From Pseudoalteromonas sp. MSK9-3 (GTDB lineage Bacteria > Pseudomonadota > Gammaproteobacteria > Enterobacterales > Alteromonadaceae): 64,000 nucleotides of DNA. The stretch covers positions 124,001 to 188,000 of the forward strand of contig NZ_MIET01000007.1 in NCBI RefSeq assembly GCF_003590335.1, written 5' to 3'. The translations under genes and the position numbers were made by a program. Below, one piece after another: positions 32,601 through 40,879 of this stretch (positions within the stretch are counted from its first letter, which is position 1; each line of letters starts with the position of its first letter). The notes under the pieces were generated by a model. It saw nothing but the letters and a program-made list of their open reading frames with translations, was not told the origin of the DNA and did not search any database.

Positions 32601-35600
32601 TAACCCTGAGCCGCTGCCGATCTCAAGTACATTACCAAGCGGCAATGTTTTTAAGCGTGCAACCGTAGCATCACGCCACTCATGCATTTTTTCCACATCG
32701 ATGGGCATCCCCGTATAGGTGCTATTCCACCCTTCGAAGTCAGCTTGATCAACCGTTAAGTCTTTTTCCAATCGACTATATTCTGCATCGTACACCTGTT
32801 GCCAGCTCTCAACGGTGACCTCGTGTCCCTGAGTAGGATCAGAGCATGAAGTAAAGTACGCACTCAGAACTTTTTGCTGATTCAGCTCTAATAACTGAAC
32901 CGTACTTTGGGCTATGCCTTGGCACTTTGATAAAACCTGTTCAATTTCGCCCAACTCAACACGATAACCTCGGATCTTAACTTGAAAGTCACTGCGCCCA
33001 AGATACTCAATATCATTGTTCAAATCATATCTGGCGAGATCTCCGGTGTCATACAACACGCTGAAGTCATCATCTTTCATGTGATTTGCAATAAATTTTT
33101 GTGCCGTCAGCTCAGGGCGTTTAAAGTACCCTGCGGCAACGCCACTGCCGCTAACGAACAAGCGACCCACGACCCCTTTAGGCACAGGGTTCATATGTTG
33201 ATCAAGAATATACAAACACGTATTTAGTAATGGTTTGCCGATATTGGTGTTTAAGTCTCCCACTTTATAACGGTGGAATGAACAACACACCGTTGTTTCA
33301 GTGGGGCCATAAGCATTGATTACCTGACATACCTCAGAAAAGCGCCGTAGCGTTTTATCGGGCGTGGTTTCTCCAGCAACCACCAAAATACGCAAAGAGT
33401 GGCAGTCGCTTTCATCGAGTGTTTCAACAAGTACTGGCGGTAATGTCGCAATAGATACTTGCTCAGCGCTCAGCATTTGAGCCAGCGCCTTAGCATCTTT
33501 TCGTACCGTTTTATCGCACACCACCAGCGTTGACCCACTACACAGCGTGCTGTAAATCTCCCACGTTGCTGCATCAAAGCTGATTGAGGCAAACTGCAAA
33601 ACATTATCTGTGTGAGTCAAACTAAACATCTGCCTTTGACTATGAACCAGATTCACCACCCCCGCGTGGCTGATCATGACCCCTTTTGGCTGCCCTGTTG
33701 TGCCTGATGTATAAATAATATTAACCAACGATTGCGGCGCTAAGTCGACAGGCCTTCCTGCCCACTTATACGCAGCCGTTTTTACCGCCTTACTGGTGAT
33801 ATCAACTAAGCGAACGCCGTCTTCTTGTATAAACGCTAATACATTGACGACGTGATCGCAGCACAGTACGGCGGATGCACCACAATCTTTTAAAATATAA
33901 CGTACTCGCTCCATTGGATAAGCAGGGTCGACGGGGACATATACCACGCCGAGTTTTACTGCAGCCAGCATCGCAATGATCATATTGCTGCTTCGCTCAA
34001 ACGAGATGGCAACGGTATCGCCCAAGCGTACACCGACTTCCTCAGATAAATAGCCCGCAACCTGATCAGCCTGCTTGTCTAATGCCTGGTAAGTAAATTG
34101 CTCGTTTTGAAAGCACAAGGCCACTTCATCGCTATATTGCGTGACCGTGCGTTGCCACATATCCAGTACCGTGTCTTTTTTATCAAAACTTGCATATGTA
34201 TCAACTTGTTGCCTCAGCGATATATGCTCATTGCTGCGCATACCCGACTGCAAAGGCTCTGATGATAAAATACAGCTTAAATAGTGTTGGTAATACTCAG
34301 CCAAATATTCGAGCTGAGCTTGCTCAATGAATGTACTGTGGGCTTGAAATTGAATATCGAAGGTATTGCCTTCGCGGTTAACTACCAACGCAATAGGAAT
34401 ATTGGTCATCGCTATTGCGTCTATTGCTTCGCCTGCGCTGGCTTTTAACGCGCTATGCTTTTGATAAAAATGAATGTAATTAAACGCTGCTTGGTATAAA
34501 TCTTGGTCTGGTTCAATGCCTAAATCTGATTTGATTTGACCATATGGATAATTTTTGTGCTCCATTAAATACAGTTTTTCTTGATACACCGCCTTAACCA
34601 ATTCTGCCTCTACGCTGTTAAAGCGCATGGGCATGGTATTTAAGTGCAAACCAAACTGTTCATCACCGCCTTCGACTTCAAGTCGATTATTAACCACTAC
34701 GCCCAGTGTGACATCGTCTGAACCGTTAAATACTCGCAACAAATGTACAAAAGCGGCCATAAAGACCGAATCAACCGACACCCCATGCTGTAGCGCCATA
34801 TCGAGTGCCGCTTGATGCATATAGGCGGAAAGCTCGCAGGTCTGCTCAATCATAACAGGCTCATGTTTAGCAATCGCCTTACTGCGCATTTTATGCACTT
34901 TCTCGGGCATATCTTCTAAATAACGTCGCCAAAATTGACGTTGCGGTGGATCGTTTATTACTGCAATTTCTTGCTTAACATATTGACCAAAATTCACCGC
35001 AACTGGTCGACTTTCAATAGATGAAACCACCTCTTCATCAGTCCTGTTTTGCGTATACGCACTGATAAACTCAGCAATGAGTGATGCCACACTCCAGCCG
35101 TCTTCAATGGCATGATGCGAGGTAAATATCAGCTTAAACTGCGCCTGTGATGGCACAATAGCAAGCCGAAATAGTCCAGCCTCATCGAGCACAATAGGCG
35201 TATTACTTTCTTGATCCCATGCCCGCTCATAGTCACTGTATTGCACAATGTGTTTTGTCACATCAAGGGTATGCTCAACTAAAGTGAGATACCCCATATC
35301 ATCAAACTGCTGATATGCCGCGCGCAATAATTCATGCTTATTAACCAAGGCTTGCCATATCAGGGTAAACCTTGTTATATCGAGCGGTTGATTGACTTCA
35401 CTTACATCCAAATTATGATAAATCCGGCCATCACGCTTGCACTCTACAAACATACCTTGCTGCAAATGGGTTGCAGGGTAAACGTCGGCTAACTGAGCAA
35501 AGCGCGATTGCAGCTGGGTATTTACCAGACTAAACGGTAAATATTTAGGTGTTGCAGTGTATGGCGCCGTATTTACCGGTTTACCTTCGTTCGTTTTGTC

Positions 35601-38600
35601 TAAAATGCGTTTTACTGTTTTATACTGAAATATATCCCTGACAGACACACTAAAACCCATTGATTTTAGCTGTGCCACAACACGAATAGCATTAATAGAG
35701 TCTCCCCCAATACGGAAGAAATCATCTTCAATACCCACTTGCTCAACTGACATCACATCAGCCCAAATAGCACACCATGCGTGTTCGGTTTCAGTGCTTG
35801 GTGCACAGTGATCCGCTTGGGTAAAGTTTGGCTCTGGGAAATTACGAACATCGACTTTGCCATTAATCGTCAGTGGCATTGATGGCATATAAACAAAATG
35901 CTGTGGCACCATATGTGCTGGTAAACGACTGCTAAGCTGCTGAATAAAATCATCATGTGCAATGTCACTGTCAGCCACATAGTACGCCACGAGATACTGA
36001 CCTGAATCTCGCTTTTTGGCCAATACCGTATTTTGTATCACGCCTGCGATTTGAGACACGCAATGTTCAATTTCACCGAGTTCTATTCGATACCCTCTAA
36101 TTTTGACTTGAAAGTCGTTACGGCCAATATACTCGATACCACCACTATCAAGCTCTCTGACTAAATCACCGGTTTTATAGAGGATTGCTTGCCCAGCATT
36201 TTGATTATGCGGGTTTGCAATAAACCTTGATCCGGTTAACGACGTTTTATTCAAATATCCGCGTGCAACCCCGCCTCCGCTCACATACAGTTGCGCGACA
36301 ACACCTTGTGGCACGGGGTTTAAGTTATCATCTAAGATGTACGCACTCAGATCATTTAATGGCATACCAATGTTAGAGCGCTCACTGATGTCTGCTGGTG
36401 AAATTGCCTTAAACGTAACATGAACACAGGTTTCTGTTATGCCATACATGTTAACCAATGTAGGATCACGATAGCCATACAAATCAAACCAAGGCTGAAG
36501 CTGAACCAAATTAAGTGCCTCTCCACCGAAAATGACGTACCTTAAATGCTCAAGCTGTGCTTGTTTTCTGGCTTCTTGAATAAAGTTGTAAAACGCGGAC
36601 GGCGTTTGGTTTAATACCGAAATTTTGTGCTCTTTCACTAACTGAAAAAATACGGTGGTATCTTGGGTTTGCTGCTTGCTAGGAATAAATAAACTCCCGC
36701 CATGCAACAAGCTCCCCCAAATCTCCCAGACACTAAAATCAAACACATAAGAGTGGAATAAACACCACACATCGTCTGGTGTAAAATTAAAATGTGAGTT
36801 TGAACTATTCAGTAAACGGCTCACGTTATTGTGTGTGATCTGCACACCTTTTGGCTGCCCAGTGCTGCCGGATGTATAAATCACATAGGCCAGTTGCTCT
36901 GGTACTATCGCGATATTGGGTCGTTCATCACTGTAATGTTGTGCAGGCAGCGTGTCTAAGCAAATGCGTGTTAATTGAGGCAACGTCGCAATGCGTTCGC
37001 TATGGGTACTGTTCGTGATCACAATTTGGCTTGCCGTATCTTCTGCAATATACCTAATGCGAGAAGTCGGATAAGTCGGGTCAATTGGCACATACGCGCC
37101 ACCTGCTTTTAATACCGCCAGAATCGAAACAATGGTGTCAAATGATGGCTCCAGCAACAGTAATACTAAGGACTCAGCGCGTATATGATTGTTTTCTATA
37201 AGGTATTGGGCTAATTGGTTAGAGGCCTTATCAATATCAGCATAAGAGGCCTCTTTACCTGCACACATAAGTGCACATTTAGTGGGCGCTCGCTCAGCCA
37301 TTGCAACAAATTGTGATACTAAATTATTTTCTGGATAGGCAGGTACCGCCGCCGTATATTTTTCCAGCAAGCACGTACGCTGTTCTACTGACATTAAATC
37401 AATATCGCCAACAGGGCGTTCCAATTGAGTTGAGAACGATGTCAGTACATGTTCAACCGCAGTGATCAACTGTTGGATCTGTGTGTCACTGTATATTGCG
37501 GTGCGATATTCAACTCGTAGACTTAACGTATCTTGCATATCAAATTCAAAATACAGCGGATATTTAACCTGCGAAGGCAACATATTATTTTGCGTAATAA
37601 CCCAAGGCACATCATGGCGTTTTTGTGGCTCTAAAGTCATATACACCGATGGTAGTTTTTCTTCTACCGTATAATTTTCTCTCACTTTTTTAAGTAAGGC
37701 ATCATAGGCGAGTGGGTTTGCTAATTGCTGTGTGATTTGTGCAAAGCACTGCGCAATAAAATCAGTAACTGAGGTATTGAGATCAAGATCACAATAATAC
37801 AGTTCATTGGCTAAAAAGTTACCATACACGTTTTGCGCATCAGGATGACGAAGGCTTCGTACGCCTCCAATAGACACAGAATCCTGATTGGAGAAACGCA
37901 GGGTGATCAGCTGAATACATGCTAATAACACAGAAAAAACGCTCACTTCTTGCGCCTTCGCACTGGCGAAAAGCTGATCTGACAATGCCGTGGAAAAAGC
38001 CTTGGTTTTAAATTTTCCGTGTGGTTTTTCACTGTGCTGGTTATTAAACAAGGTTGCGGTATTCAACGAGGCGATGAGCGTATCATCCGCCTCTTTATAT
38101 ACCGTTTGCGTAATGGTACTTGGTACGATGGGCAACTGACACTCAGGGTTTTCTAACACCTCAGCTAACTGCGGCACAAAGAGGTTGTACATCGCTTCAC
38201 CATCGGTCAGTAAATGGTGATGAATGAATATAAGTTGATGCACGTGCCCCTCATGACACAGTGCGATAAACCAATAGAGTGGCCCCGTATGCATATCGAA
38301 CGGGCGATCAATGCTGCGCGCTAACGCTTCATCTACCGTAGCATCATGATAGTTAGAATGTTTATGAGCCTGCCCTCCCAGCTCTTCCGGTACATTAAGC
38401 ACGGTGATCAGGTTATCAGCGGTACTTAATCGCGCACCAATTTGATAACCTAAGTTATCTTCATTTACACGCATACGTAAAATGTCGTGGTGGTTGATCA
38501 GGCGCATCAACGCGTGTTGTAGCTGTTCAAGCTTAATAGTCTGACAACCGGCTGCTGAGAAGTTAATAGACAGGTTTTCGTTATACAAAATTGCCGACGT

Positions 38601-40571
38601 AGACAGTTGATGATTTAAGATCAATCGCTGCATCGGGTTAAATACCCCGTCATTTACTGCAAGCGTGCATGTTTTGGCTGCACTGCCCTCCTCATTCTCA
38701 AGCTTATCAGCCAGCGCATAAAATGTTTTACTTTGAAGTACCTGCACTGGCGAGCAACTCACTCCGTGTTCATGTAGTTTAGCCCCAATGTGCATGGCTA
38801 AAATAGAATCGCCGCCCAGCTGATAAAAACTGTCATTACCAGCAATGTTCGAGATATTTAAAACACCCGAAACCGTTTTTAACAGCAGCTCAAGCATCTG
38901 ACTGTGTTCAGCCGTGTTGTTATTTTCTGTCGTAATAGGATCAAGCTGATTTAATAAAGCACGAGCGTCTATTTTGCCACTAATAGACACTGGCATTTCA
39001 TGCACATGGATATAGTGCTTTGGCAACATGTACTCAGGTAAATAGCGGCTAATAAACGCTGGCAACGCCTCATCTGGCTTGATTGGATGTGATGAAGTAT
39101 AAAATGCCACCAGCTGGTTACGAGCGGGATCAACCACTACTTTGCTTTGCACTACCTCTGGATATTGCTGCAACTGATGTTCAATTTCGCCCGGCTCAAT
39201 CCGAAAGCCATTCACTTTAATTTGTTGGTCACATCGGCCTAAATAAACTAACTGCCCATCCGCCTGTTGCTTAACGAGATCACCGGTTTTGTATATTTGC
39301 CGATAATCATCAAATGGGTCGTCTGCTTGCACCCAAAATGGGTTTTCAATAAAACAATGATGTGTTTGGGTCTCAAGATTTAAGTACCCTCTTGCTAGAC
39401 CTCGGCCGGATAAGTACAACTCCCCTTCGTCACCGTACGCGACTTGTTCACCTGCTTGATTAACAATATAACCACGCATATTATCAATAGGCGCGCCGAT
39501 ATGATGGATGCTCTGCGCATCAACCCGCTGGCCCGTGGCATAGATTGCGCACTCAGTTGGGCCATAAAAATTATATAAATTATATGCTTGTGCGAAGTAT
39601 TCACCACACTCTTTTTGGCAAGGCTCTCCTGCAAAAATAAAGCTGCTTACGCTGTCATAACTGACGCGGGGTAACGTGGCCAATACTGAAGGCGGTAAGT
39701 ACACCACATTTAAACGGTGCTGCGTGATATAACCTGATAACGCCACACTGTCGGTGCGAATATCATCGCTTAACAGGTGTAATTCATGACCAAATATTAA
39801 CGGGCAAAAACACTCAGAAACACTCACATCAAACACAAAATGGGTAAAAGCGGAGGTTTTTAATGGTGTATTTAAGCCATCGTTTTTACCATAAATGGGT
39901 GACAACGCCTGTAAAGTATTCACCACACTATGATGCTCTAACATCACCCCTTTTGGTGTGCCTGTTGAGCCAGATGTGTATATGACATAAGCCAAATGCT
40001 GAGCGCTAACGGCTCGATTCGGGTTACTTATCTGATAATCATTAAAGCTTCTTTCATGATCAGTCAGATCAAATATATACCAGTTCTTTGCCTGTAAGGT
40101 GTTAAATTGTAGAGCCAGTTCCGCCGTGGTGATCACCAATGAAGGGGCAACATCATTAAGGATGAAGCGAACGCGTTCAAGGGGGAAGTCAGGGGCAATC
40201 GGCACATAACATACACCGGCTTTTAATGCGCCCAGCATACAAATCAACGCAAACTCAGAGCGTGGCAACAATAATACAACGCGCTGCTGTGTGCTATCTG
40301 TTGACTCGGCTGATAATTGACTTTTTTCGTAAATAAAATGGCTGACTTGATTGGCACGCTGATTTAGCTGTGTATATGAGAGCGCTACATTATTAAACAC
40401 AAGTGCATTATATTCTGGAGTTTTATCTACTTGTTGTTCAAAGAGCTGATGTACGCAAGAGGTGGTTTTTGGCGTAACCTTCCCTTGCAAATAAGTGAGT
40501 TTTTTAGAATTATCTAATTTTTTTTGGGTGCTCACCTGAGCGTTAACCGTTCCATCATTTGAAGAGTTCAT
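23643..40571 (-). CDS. NRPS 1: A-T / C-A(Thr)-T / C-A(Phe)-NMT-T / C-A(Asn)-T-E / C-A-T (5642 aa)
   Basis: Five-module NRPS that starts with an adenylation domain and no C domain. A1 (A3 motif near residue 199) reads D-V-S-Y-I-A-F-I-Y, unassigned; T1 GGDS is near 591. Module 2: C (HHLLTDG, about 792), A2 = D-F-W-N-I-G-M-V-H, the canonical Thr code, T GGDS near 1628. Module 3: C (HHAIEDG, about 1828), A3 = D-A-W-T-V-A-A-V-C, Phe. A roughly 350-residue N-methyltransferase is inserted between A8 and A10 (VLEIGSGSG near 2655), giving N-methyl-Phe; T is near 3060. Module 4: C (about 3240), A4 = D-L-T-K-M-G-E-V-G, Asn, T about 4104, epimerase (HHLAIDT about 4295, EGHGRE, RTIGWFTTHYPV). Module 5: C (HHSVSDG, about 4745), A5 = D-A-F-F-H-G-Q-V-C, unassigned, T about 5595. 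The acidic C-terminus (QVEEETGEF) suits docking onto NRPS 2. Start chosen at ATG 40571; ATG 40586 is also in frame. Confidence 0.95.
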   Translation of the reverse strand: MNSSNDGTVNAQVSTQKKLDNSKKLTYLQGKVTPKTTSCVHQLFEQQVDKTPEYNALVFNNVALSYTQLNQRANQVSHFIYEKSQLSAESTDSTQQRVVLLLPRSEFALICMLGALKAGVCYVPIAPDFPLERVRFILNDVAPSLVITTAELALQFNTLQAKNWYIFDLTDHERSFNDYQISNPNRAVSAQHLAYVIYTSGSTGTPKGVMLEHHSVVNTLQALSPIYGKNDGLNTPLKTSAFTHFVFDVSVSECFCPLIFGHELHLLSDDIRTDSVALSGYITQHRLNVVYLPPSVLATLPRVSYDSVSSFIFAGEPCQKECGEYFAQAYNLYNFYGPTECAIYATGQRVDAQSIHHIGAPIDNMRGYIVNQAGEQVAYGDEGELYLSGRGLARGYLNLETQTHHCFIENPFWVQADDPFDDYRQIYKTGDLVKQQADGQLVYLGRCDQQIKVNGFRIEPGEIEHQLQQYPEVVQSKVVVDPARNQLVAFYTSSHPIKPDEALPAFISRYLPEYMLPKHYIHVHEMPVSISGKIDARALLNQLDPITTENNNTAEHSQMLELLLKTVSGVLNISNIAGNDSFYQLGGDSILAMHIGAKLHEHGVSCSPVQVLQSKTFYALADKLENEEGSAAKTCTLAVNDGVFNPMQRLILNHQLSTSAILYNENLSINFSAAGCQTIKLEQLQHALMRLINHHDILRMRVNEDNLGYQIGARLSTADNLITVLNVPEELGGQAHKHSNYHDATVDEALARSIDRPFDMHTGPLYWFIALCHEGHVHQLIFIHHHLLTDGEAMYNLFVPQLAEVLENPECQLPIVPSTITQTVYKEADDTLIASLNTATLFNNQHSEKPHGKFKTKAFSTALSDQLFASAKAQEVSVFSVLLACIQLITLRFSNQDSVSIGGVRSLRHPDAQNVYGNFLANELYYCDLDLNTSVTDFIAQCFAQITQQLANPLAYDALLKKVRENYTVEEKLPSVYMTLEPQKRHDVPWVITQNNMLPSQVKYPLYFEFDMQDTLSLRVEYRTAIYSDTQIQQLITAVEHVLTSFSTQLERPVGDIDLMSVEQRTCLLEKYTAAVPAYPENNLVSQFVAMAERAPTKCALMCAGKEASYADIDKASNQLAQYLIENNHIRAESLVLLLLEPSFDTIVSILAVLKAGGAYVPIDPTYPTSRIRYIAEDTASQIVITNSTHSERIATLPQLTRICLDTLPAQHYSDERPNIAIVPEQLAYVIYTSGSTGQPKGVQITHNNVSRLLNSSNSHFNFTPDDVWCLFHSYVFDFSVWEIWGSLLHGGSLFIPSKQQTQDTTVFFQLVKEHKISVLNQTPSAFYNFIQEARKQAQLEHLRYVIFGGEALNLVQLQPWFDLYGYRDPTLVNMYGITETCVHVTFKAISPADISERSNIGMPLNDLSAYILDDNLNPVPQGVVAQLYVSGGGVARGYLNKTSLTGSRFIANPHNQNAGQAILYKTGDLVRELDSGGIEYIGRNDFQVKIRGYRIELGEIEHCVSQIAGVIQNTVLAKKRDSGQYLVAYYVADSDIAHDDFIQQLSSRLPAHMVPQHFVYMPSMPLTINGKVDVRNFPEPNFTQADHCAPSTETEHAWCAIWADVMSVEQVGIEDDFFRIGGDSINAIRVVAQLKSMGFSVSVRDIFQYKTVKRILDKTNEGKPVNTAPYTATPKYLPFSLVNTQLQSRFAQLADVYPATHLQQGMFVECKRDGRIYHNLDVSEVNQPLDITRFTLIWQALVNKHELLRAAYQQFDDMGYLTLVEHTLDVTKHIVQYSDYERAWDQESNTPIVLDEAGLFRLAIVPSQAQFKLIFTSHHAIEDGWSVASLIAEFISAYTQNRTDEEVVSSIESRPVAVNFGQYVKQEIAVINDPPQRQFWRRYLEDMPEKVHKMRSKAIAKHEPVMIEQTCELSAYMHQAALDMALQHGVSVDSVFMAAFVHLLRVFNGSDDVTLGVVVNNRLEVEGGDEQFGLHLNTMPMRFNSVEAELVKAVYQEKLYLMEHKNYPYGQIKSDLGIEPDQDLYQAAFNYIHFYQKHSALKASAGEAIDAIAMTNIPIALVVNREGNTFDIQFQAHSTFIEQAQLEYLAEYYQHYLSCILSSEPLQSGMRSNEHISLRQQVDTYASFDKKDTVLDMWQRTVTQYSDEVALCFQNEQFTYQALDKQADQVAGYLSEEVGVRLGDTVAISFERSSNMIIAMLAAVKLGVVYVPVDPAYPMERVRYILKDCGASAVLCCDHVVNVLAFIQEDGVRLVDITSKAVKTAAYKWAGRPVDLAPQSLVNIIYTSGTTGQPKGVMISHAGVVNLVHSQRQMFSLTHTDNVLQFASISFDAATWEIYSTLCSGSTLVVCDKTVRKDAKALAQMLSAEQVSIATLPPVLVETLDESDCHSLRILVVAGETTPDKTLRRFSEVCQVINAYGPTETTVCCSFHRYKVGDLNTNIGKPLLNTCLYILDQHMNPVPKGVVGRLFVSGSGVAAGYFKRPELTAQKFIANHMKDDDFSVLYDTGDLARYDLNNDIEYLGRSDFQVKIRGYRVELGEIEQVLSKCQGIAQSTVQLLELNQQKVLSAYFTSCSDPTQGHEVTVESWQQVYDAEYSRLEKDLTVDQADFEGWNSTYTGMPIDVEKMHEWRDATVARLKTLPLGNVLEIGSGSGLIFYPLIEHCTHYFATDFSKAAIDKLGFGAKQLGFEHKAQFAVCDAAKIYDAVAAQNYVPDTIIINSVAQYFPSFDYLMEVIEQASQLIAKGGLIFIGDVRDARLLDTFHYDVQKSRASDVPHNQLKQLASQARVLDKELLISPAFFAQLPSHFALCTDAQTMYKSGNHSSEMTDYRYDALLSFSAESTQPLTPHVIEYTNDVNVKELMALHQHLVVEGVPNERVYQAYVNYYNLPCKFSAPLNWQNWVDVAQSLGCGIRFMPNDSAAHLMSVSLIKNDVNSHCEFASINQPHGESLTHTHLSHYVREPVVEINTQTLIESLKTQLPAHLIPQHFVQLEQIPLTTHGKIDKKALPTPELCSVDYQAPHTELEQTLCHIWQTTLSIARVGVNDDFFRLGGNSILAITLCHRMSQALDYEVNVAILFKCSTISALIDDGLYLQKNKIEPANIDNLPLSFAQQRLWFIEQYEQGSAAYTVPIALTLTVDAARFTQAVKCIIERHQVLRTCFDDKSESEKVLLDIRSADEFTPVIETVAQHDWRTRIAQDMQYVFDLTKELPVRLSIYQDKSEVAALINIHHIAFDGWSVDILLKELELLLTPEDEQSQALAKLPIQYQDYAYWQHTYLQQGELARQLSYWQTQLQGFETLNLPLDHPRPEQLSYVGKNLNQVVKATTTKKLKALARAHSVTLYTLLLSVFNVLLHRYSGQTDITLGSPTANRTSYDTQNLIGFFVNAQPIRNQLDPVSKFDEFLAQVHNTVIKAQAHQDVPFESIVEHLSLERDASRHPIFQVMFSVQNFGEEANKSAFFTPIDVDDIYQVAKHDLTVFVNDSVSQQSENELKLLLNFNTALFSDARIDNLAQHYVNLLEAICEAPDSPINELAMFTPVQRQQLLNASNKPHAAREQCALTERFDTLSAQYGDTIALQCDDTRLTYQQLDVYSTQIAQQITTKLAGVATPQKQPRVVLLMDRSITMLVSLIAIMRAGAVYVPIDADAPSERIDYIVTDSAATLLLTQPHLLAALPELATDVAIESVETKSGIDGVNCSQQPLPESNIDDLAYVIYTSGTTGQPKGVMVTHGCVGHYVDNITEIIVPGMKVDFSSNIGFDLSVTTTLAAVLRAAHVHIFPHPVKYVDEYRQYLTRHDIEFVKMVPSLAELVFSSDTKVRVDTLMLGGEKLLSQQVSALKAHCHVVLDEYGPTETTVGCCISQRYPVKNEGIGAPYANTRVYVLDSQLEPVVQGASGYLYVSGPGVAAGYLNLPEQTKAAFINNPFVAQGDYNGLYDRLYFTGDLVKVDRASQLHYLGRSDAQIKLRGYRIELHEIEQQLLSLECITQVAVTLKQQGRREWLAAFYVSEQVVTHELFVDLLSDRLPHYMIPSQFIALSELPLTANGKVNHEALPTQDLAQAQFQAPSNKTEQQISDIWQSLLNVERVSTLDNFFQIGGDSISSITLVSKLRKAGFNFAVKDVFTHSTVQAQAKYVLSGHSSTTVLSQQGELVGKFSLLPVQQRFFDDVQRGLITQPEYWNQSFLIQVPPIDIVRLQQALNELVAHHDMLRTSFDVNHSGRPVRYQSYEKVRPIGLRIIDMAHTEPEALPALLNEVQQDKEVCSGAILSVAYIREFTHARDAIFVSCHHLAIDTVSWQIFSEDLHALYFNRSLPEKTTSYRQWVDVMHQYEGMYPSEGAYWQHVLAQDESLKELVLHTDPSHSFDAEIRLPVAETELLLAKSNAAYGTQINDLLLCAFAYALHQVNQCHCQLITLEGHGREQLDHLLDERDVILDTSRTIGWFTTHYPVALPIADSLSLTIRAIKECLRKVENKGIGFGACQVNDASLILPPIAFNYLGVISTAEQSADWQIALDDLSTQVSQENNDGLLISVNGAVNAGELMFSIATKLDAKAHHLLCNAFEQTLHDIVQHCTRQASFTRSPSDIGVDMPIEEFDKITAVQGISEVFGATSLQQGMIYQHVSFPDSDAYHVQFLIDYDEPLVVPYYQQAWQWVVDEYPALRMYFDWQHAPIQLIQQEVDVNFIFHDWSTHTHVDAAITLLQREDRNHPFNLNQAGLLRLQLIKRDESSFTLLRSEHHSVSDGWSNARLMARVHQVYIQLCQGAIPHKREDSGYVNAQHFYVSQREACKQFWLREKLRFDECNDISSMLSCASGLATHKHVEAAEQAFISFKATHLQQVARDSNVTMHSILQLAWHKLIRIYSASSQTMVGTTVSGRGIDVDGIEDSVGLYINTLPLCVQWDNDNTVLQQLQAITQSMSLLNTHSHQPLAQLQQGAERLFQTVLIHENYPEPQNDDTERLNFSYRAAFEKVDYPIAVIAQEQQNTLTLGLSYDTALLSEERAKHLLAQFEQMLHAIPRYLTRHHGQLNALTPAQRYDALAKANQTYVAFEPEGIEQLFYQQARIFSALPAVTFAGKTLTYQALNEASNQLAHYLLQHLSVQPDSLIAIAMDRSIEMVISILAVIKAGGAYVPIDPQGAIERAHYILQDTAALAVLTQSSYHADFKQQADNIRRDEACTLKVFTVDNPEIYTMPKHNVDRPLSAERLAYVIYTSGTTGQPKGVMIEHNGVVNLIESQINTLGLTQESKVLQFSNLVFDASVFEIFPALIAGAELHLIDPSLQRDLVGLVEYIEQQKITCAFLSTALVKLLKGNEFSSLEVIHTGGEALGGLAILPNSCRLINQYGPTEGTVCCAQAEITDLAELPIGTPIQNMQMFVLDPHLQPVERGVVGELYIAGPGVARGYLNQPALTSLQFIDNPFKNEADLQTSYNTLYKTGDRVRLSAKGQFEYIGRADFQVKVRGYRVELEEIEHRLAQHDAINHCVVKVLKVGGVDSLVGYYSAERELDANVLMSHLQKGMPSYMIPSVFMYIARFSYTSSGKINRHALPEPDVPRTAFVAPSTESQRAICTLFAETLSIKSVGITDDFFTLGGNSILAITVCQKLTEQFGINIRVADLFEHQSVAQLDEYLMASSQVEEETGEF

Positions 40572-40719
40572 TCTTATACGCCGCATGTTAACTTATTACA
40601 AAACAATAAATATGAGCTTATACCATTGAAAATATTCAACTAATATAAACCCGCCTACTGAACAGTAAGAGCTTTAACAGCGTGCTCGAACACTTTTTTA
40701 TTCCACTTTAAACTATATT

Positions 40720-40744
40720 TTGTAATTACATATAGCAATTACAA
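40720..40744. promoter_or_regulatory. Interrupted palindrome upstream of the NRPS genes (candidate operator)
   Basis: Perfect 8-bp arms TTGTAATT and AATTACAA around a 9-nt centre, about 150 bp upstream of the NRPS start. The spacing fits a dimeric regulator site. No regulator gene is adjacent in this region. Confidence 0.35.
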
Positions 40745-40862
40745 AACATTACAGCAATCAAATAATTTTACACACCATTAACTTGAACTATTCATATTAA
40801 TATCATATAAAATCAATGTGCATTGCATAAAATACAGCCAATCTACCTATCAGCTAGGATAA

Positions 40863-40879
40863 AACGAGCTAATCTCGTT
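40863..40879. promoter_or_regulatory. Short inverted repeat upstream of the export operon (candidate operator)
   Basis: AACGAG-CTAAT-CTCGTT, perfect 6-bp arms, immediately before a TTGACA hexamer at 40883-40888 on the plus strand. An operator overlapping a promoter is plausible but unproven. Confidence 0.3.

Noticed and set aside
11994-40571. Numerous 60-150 codon ORFs opposite or within the NRPS genes
   Set aside because: They lie in other frames of strongly coding NRPS domains and show no family features of their own.
23643-40571. Lipopeptide assignment for the NRPS product
   Set aside because: The first module begins with an adenylation domain; there is no starter condensation domain or acyl-AMP ligase.
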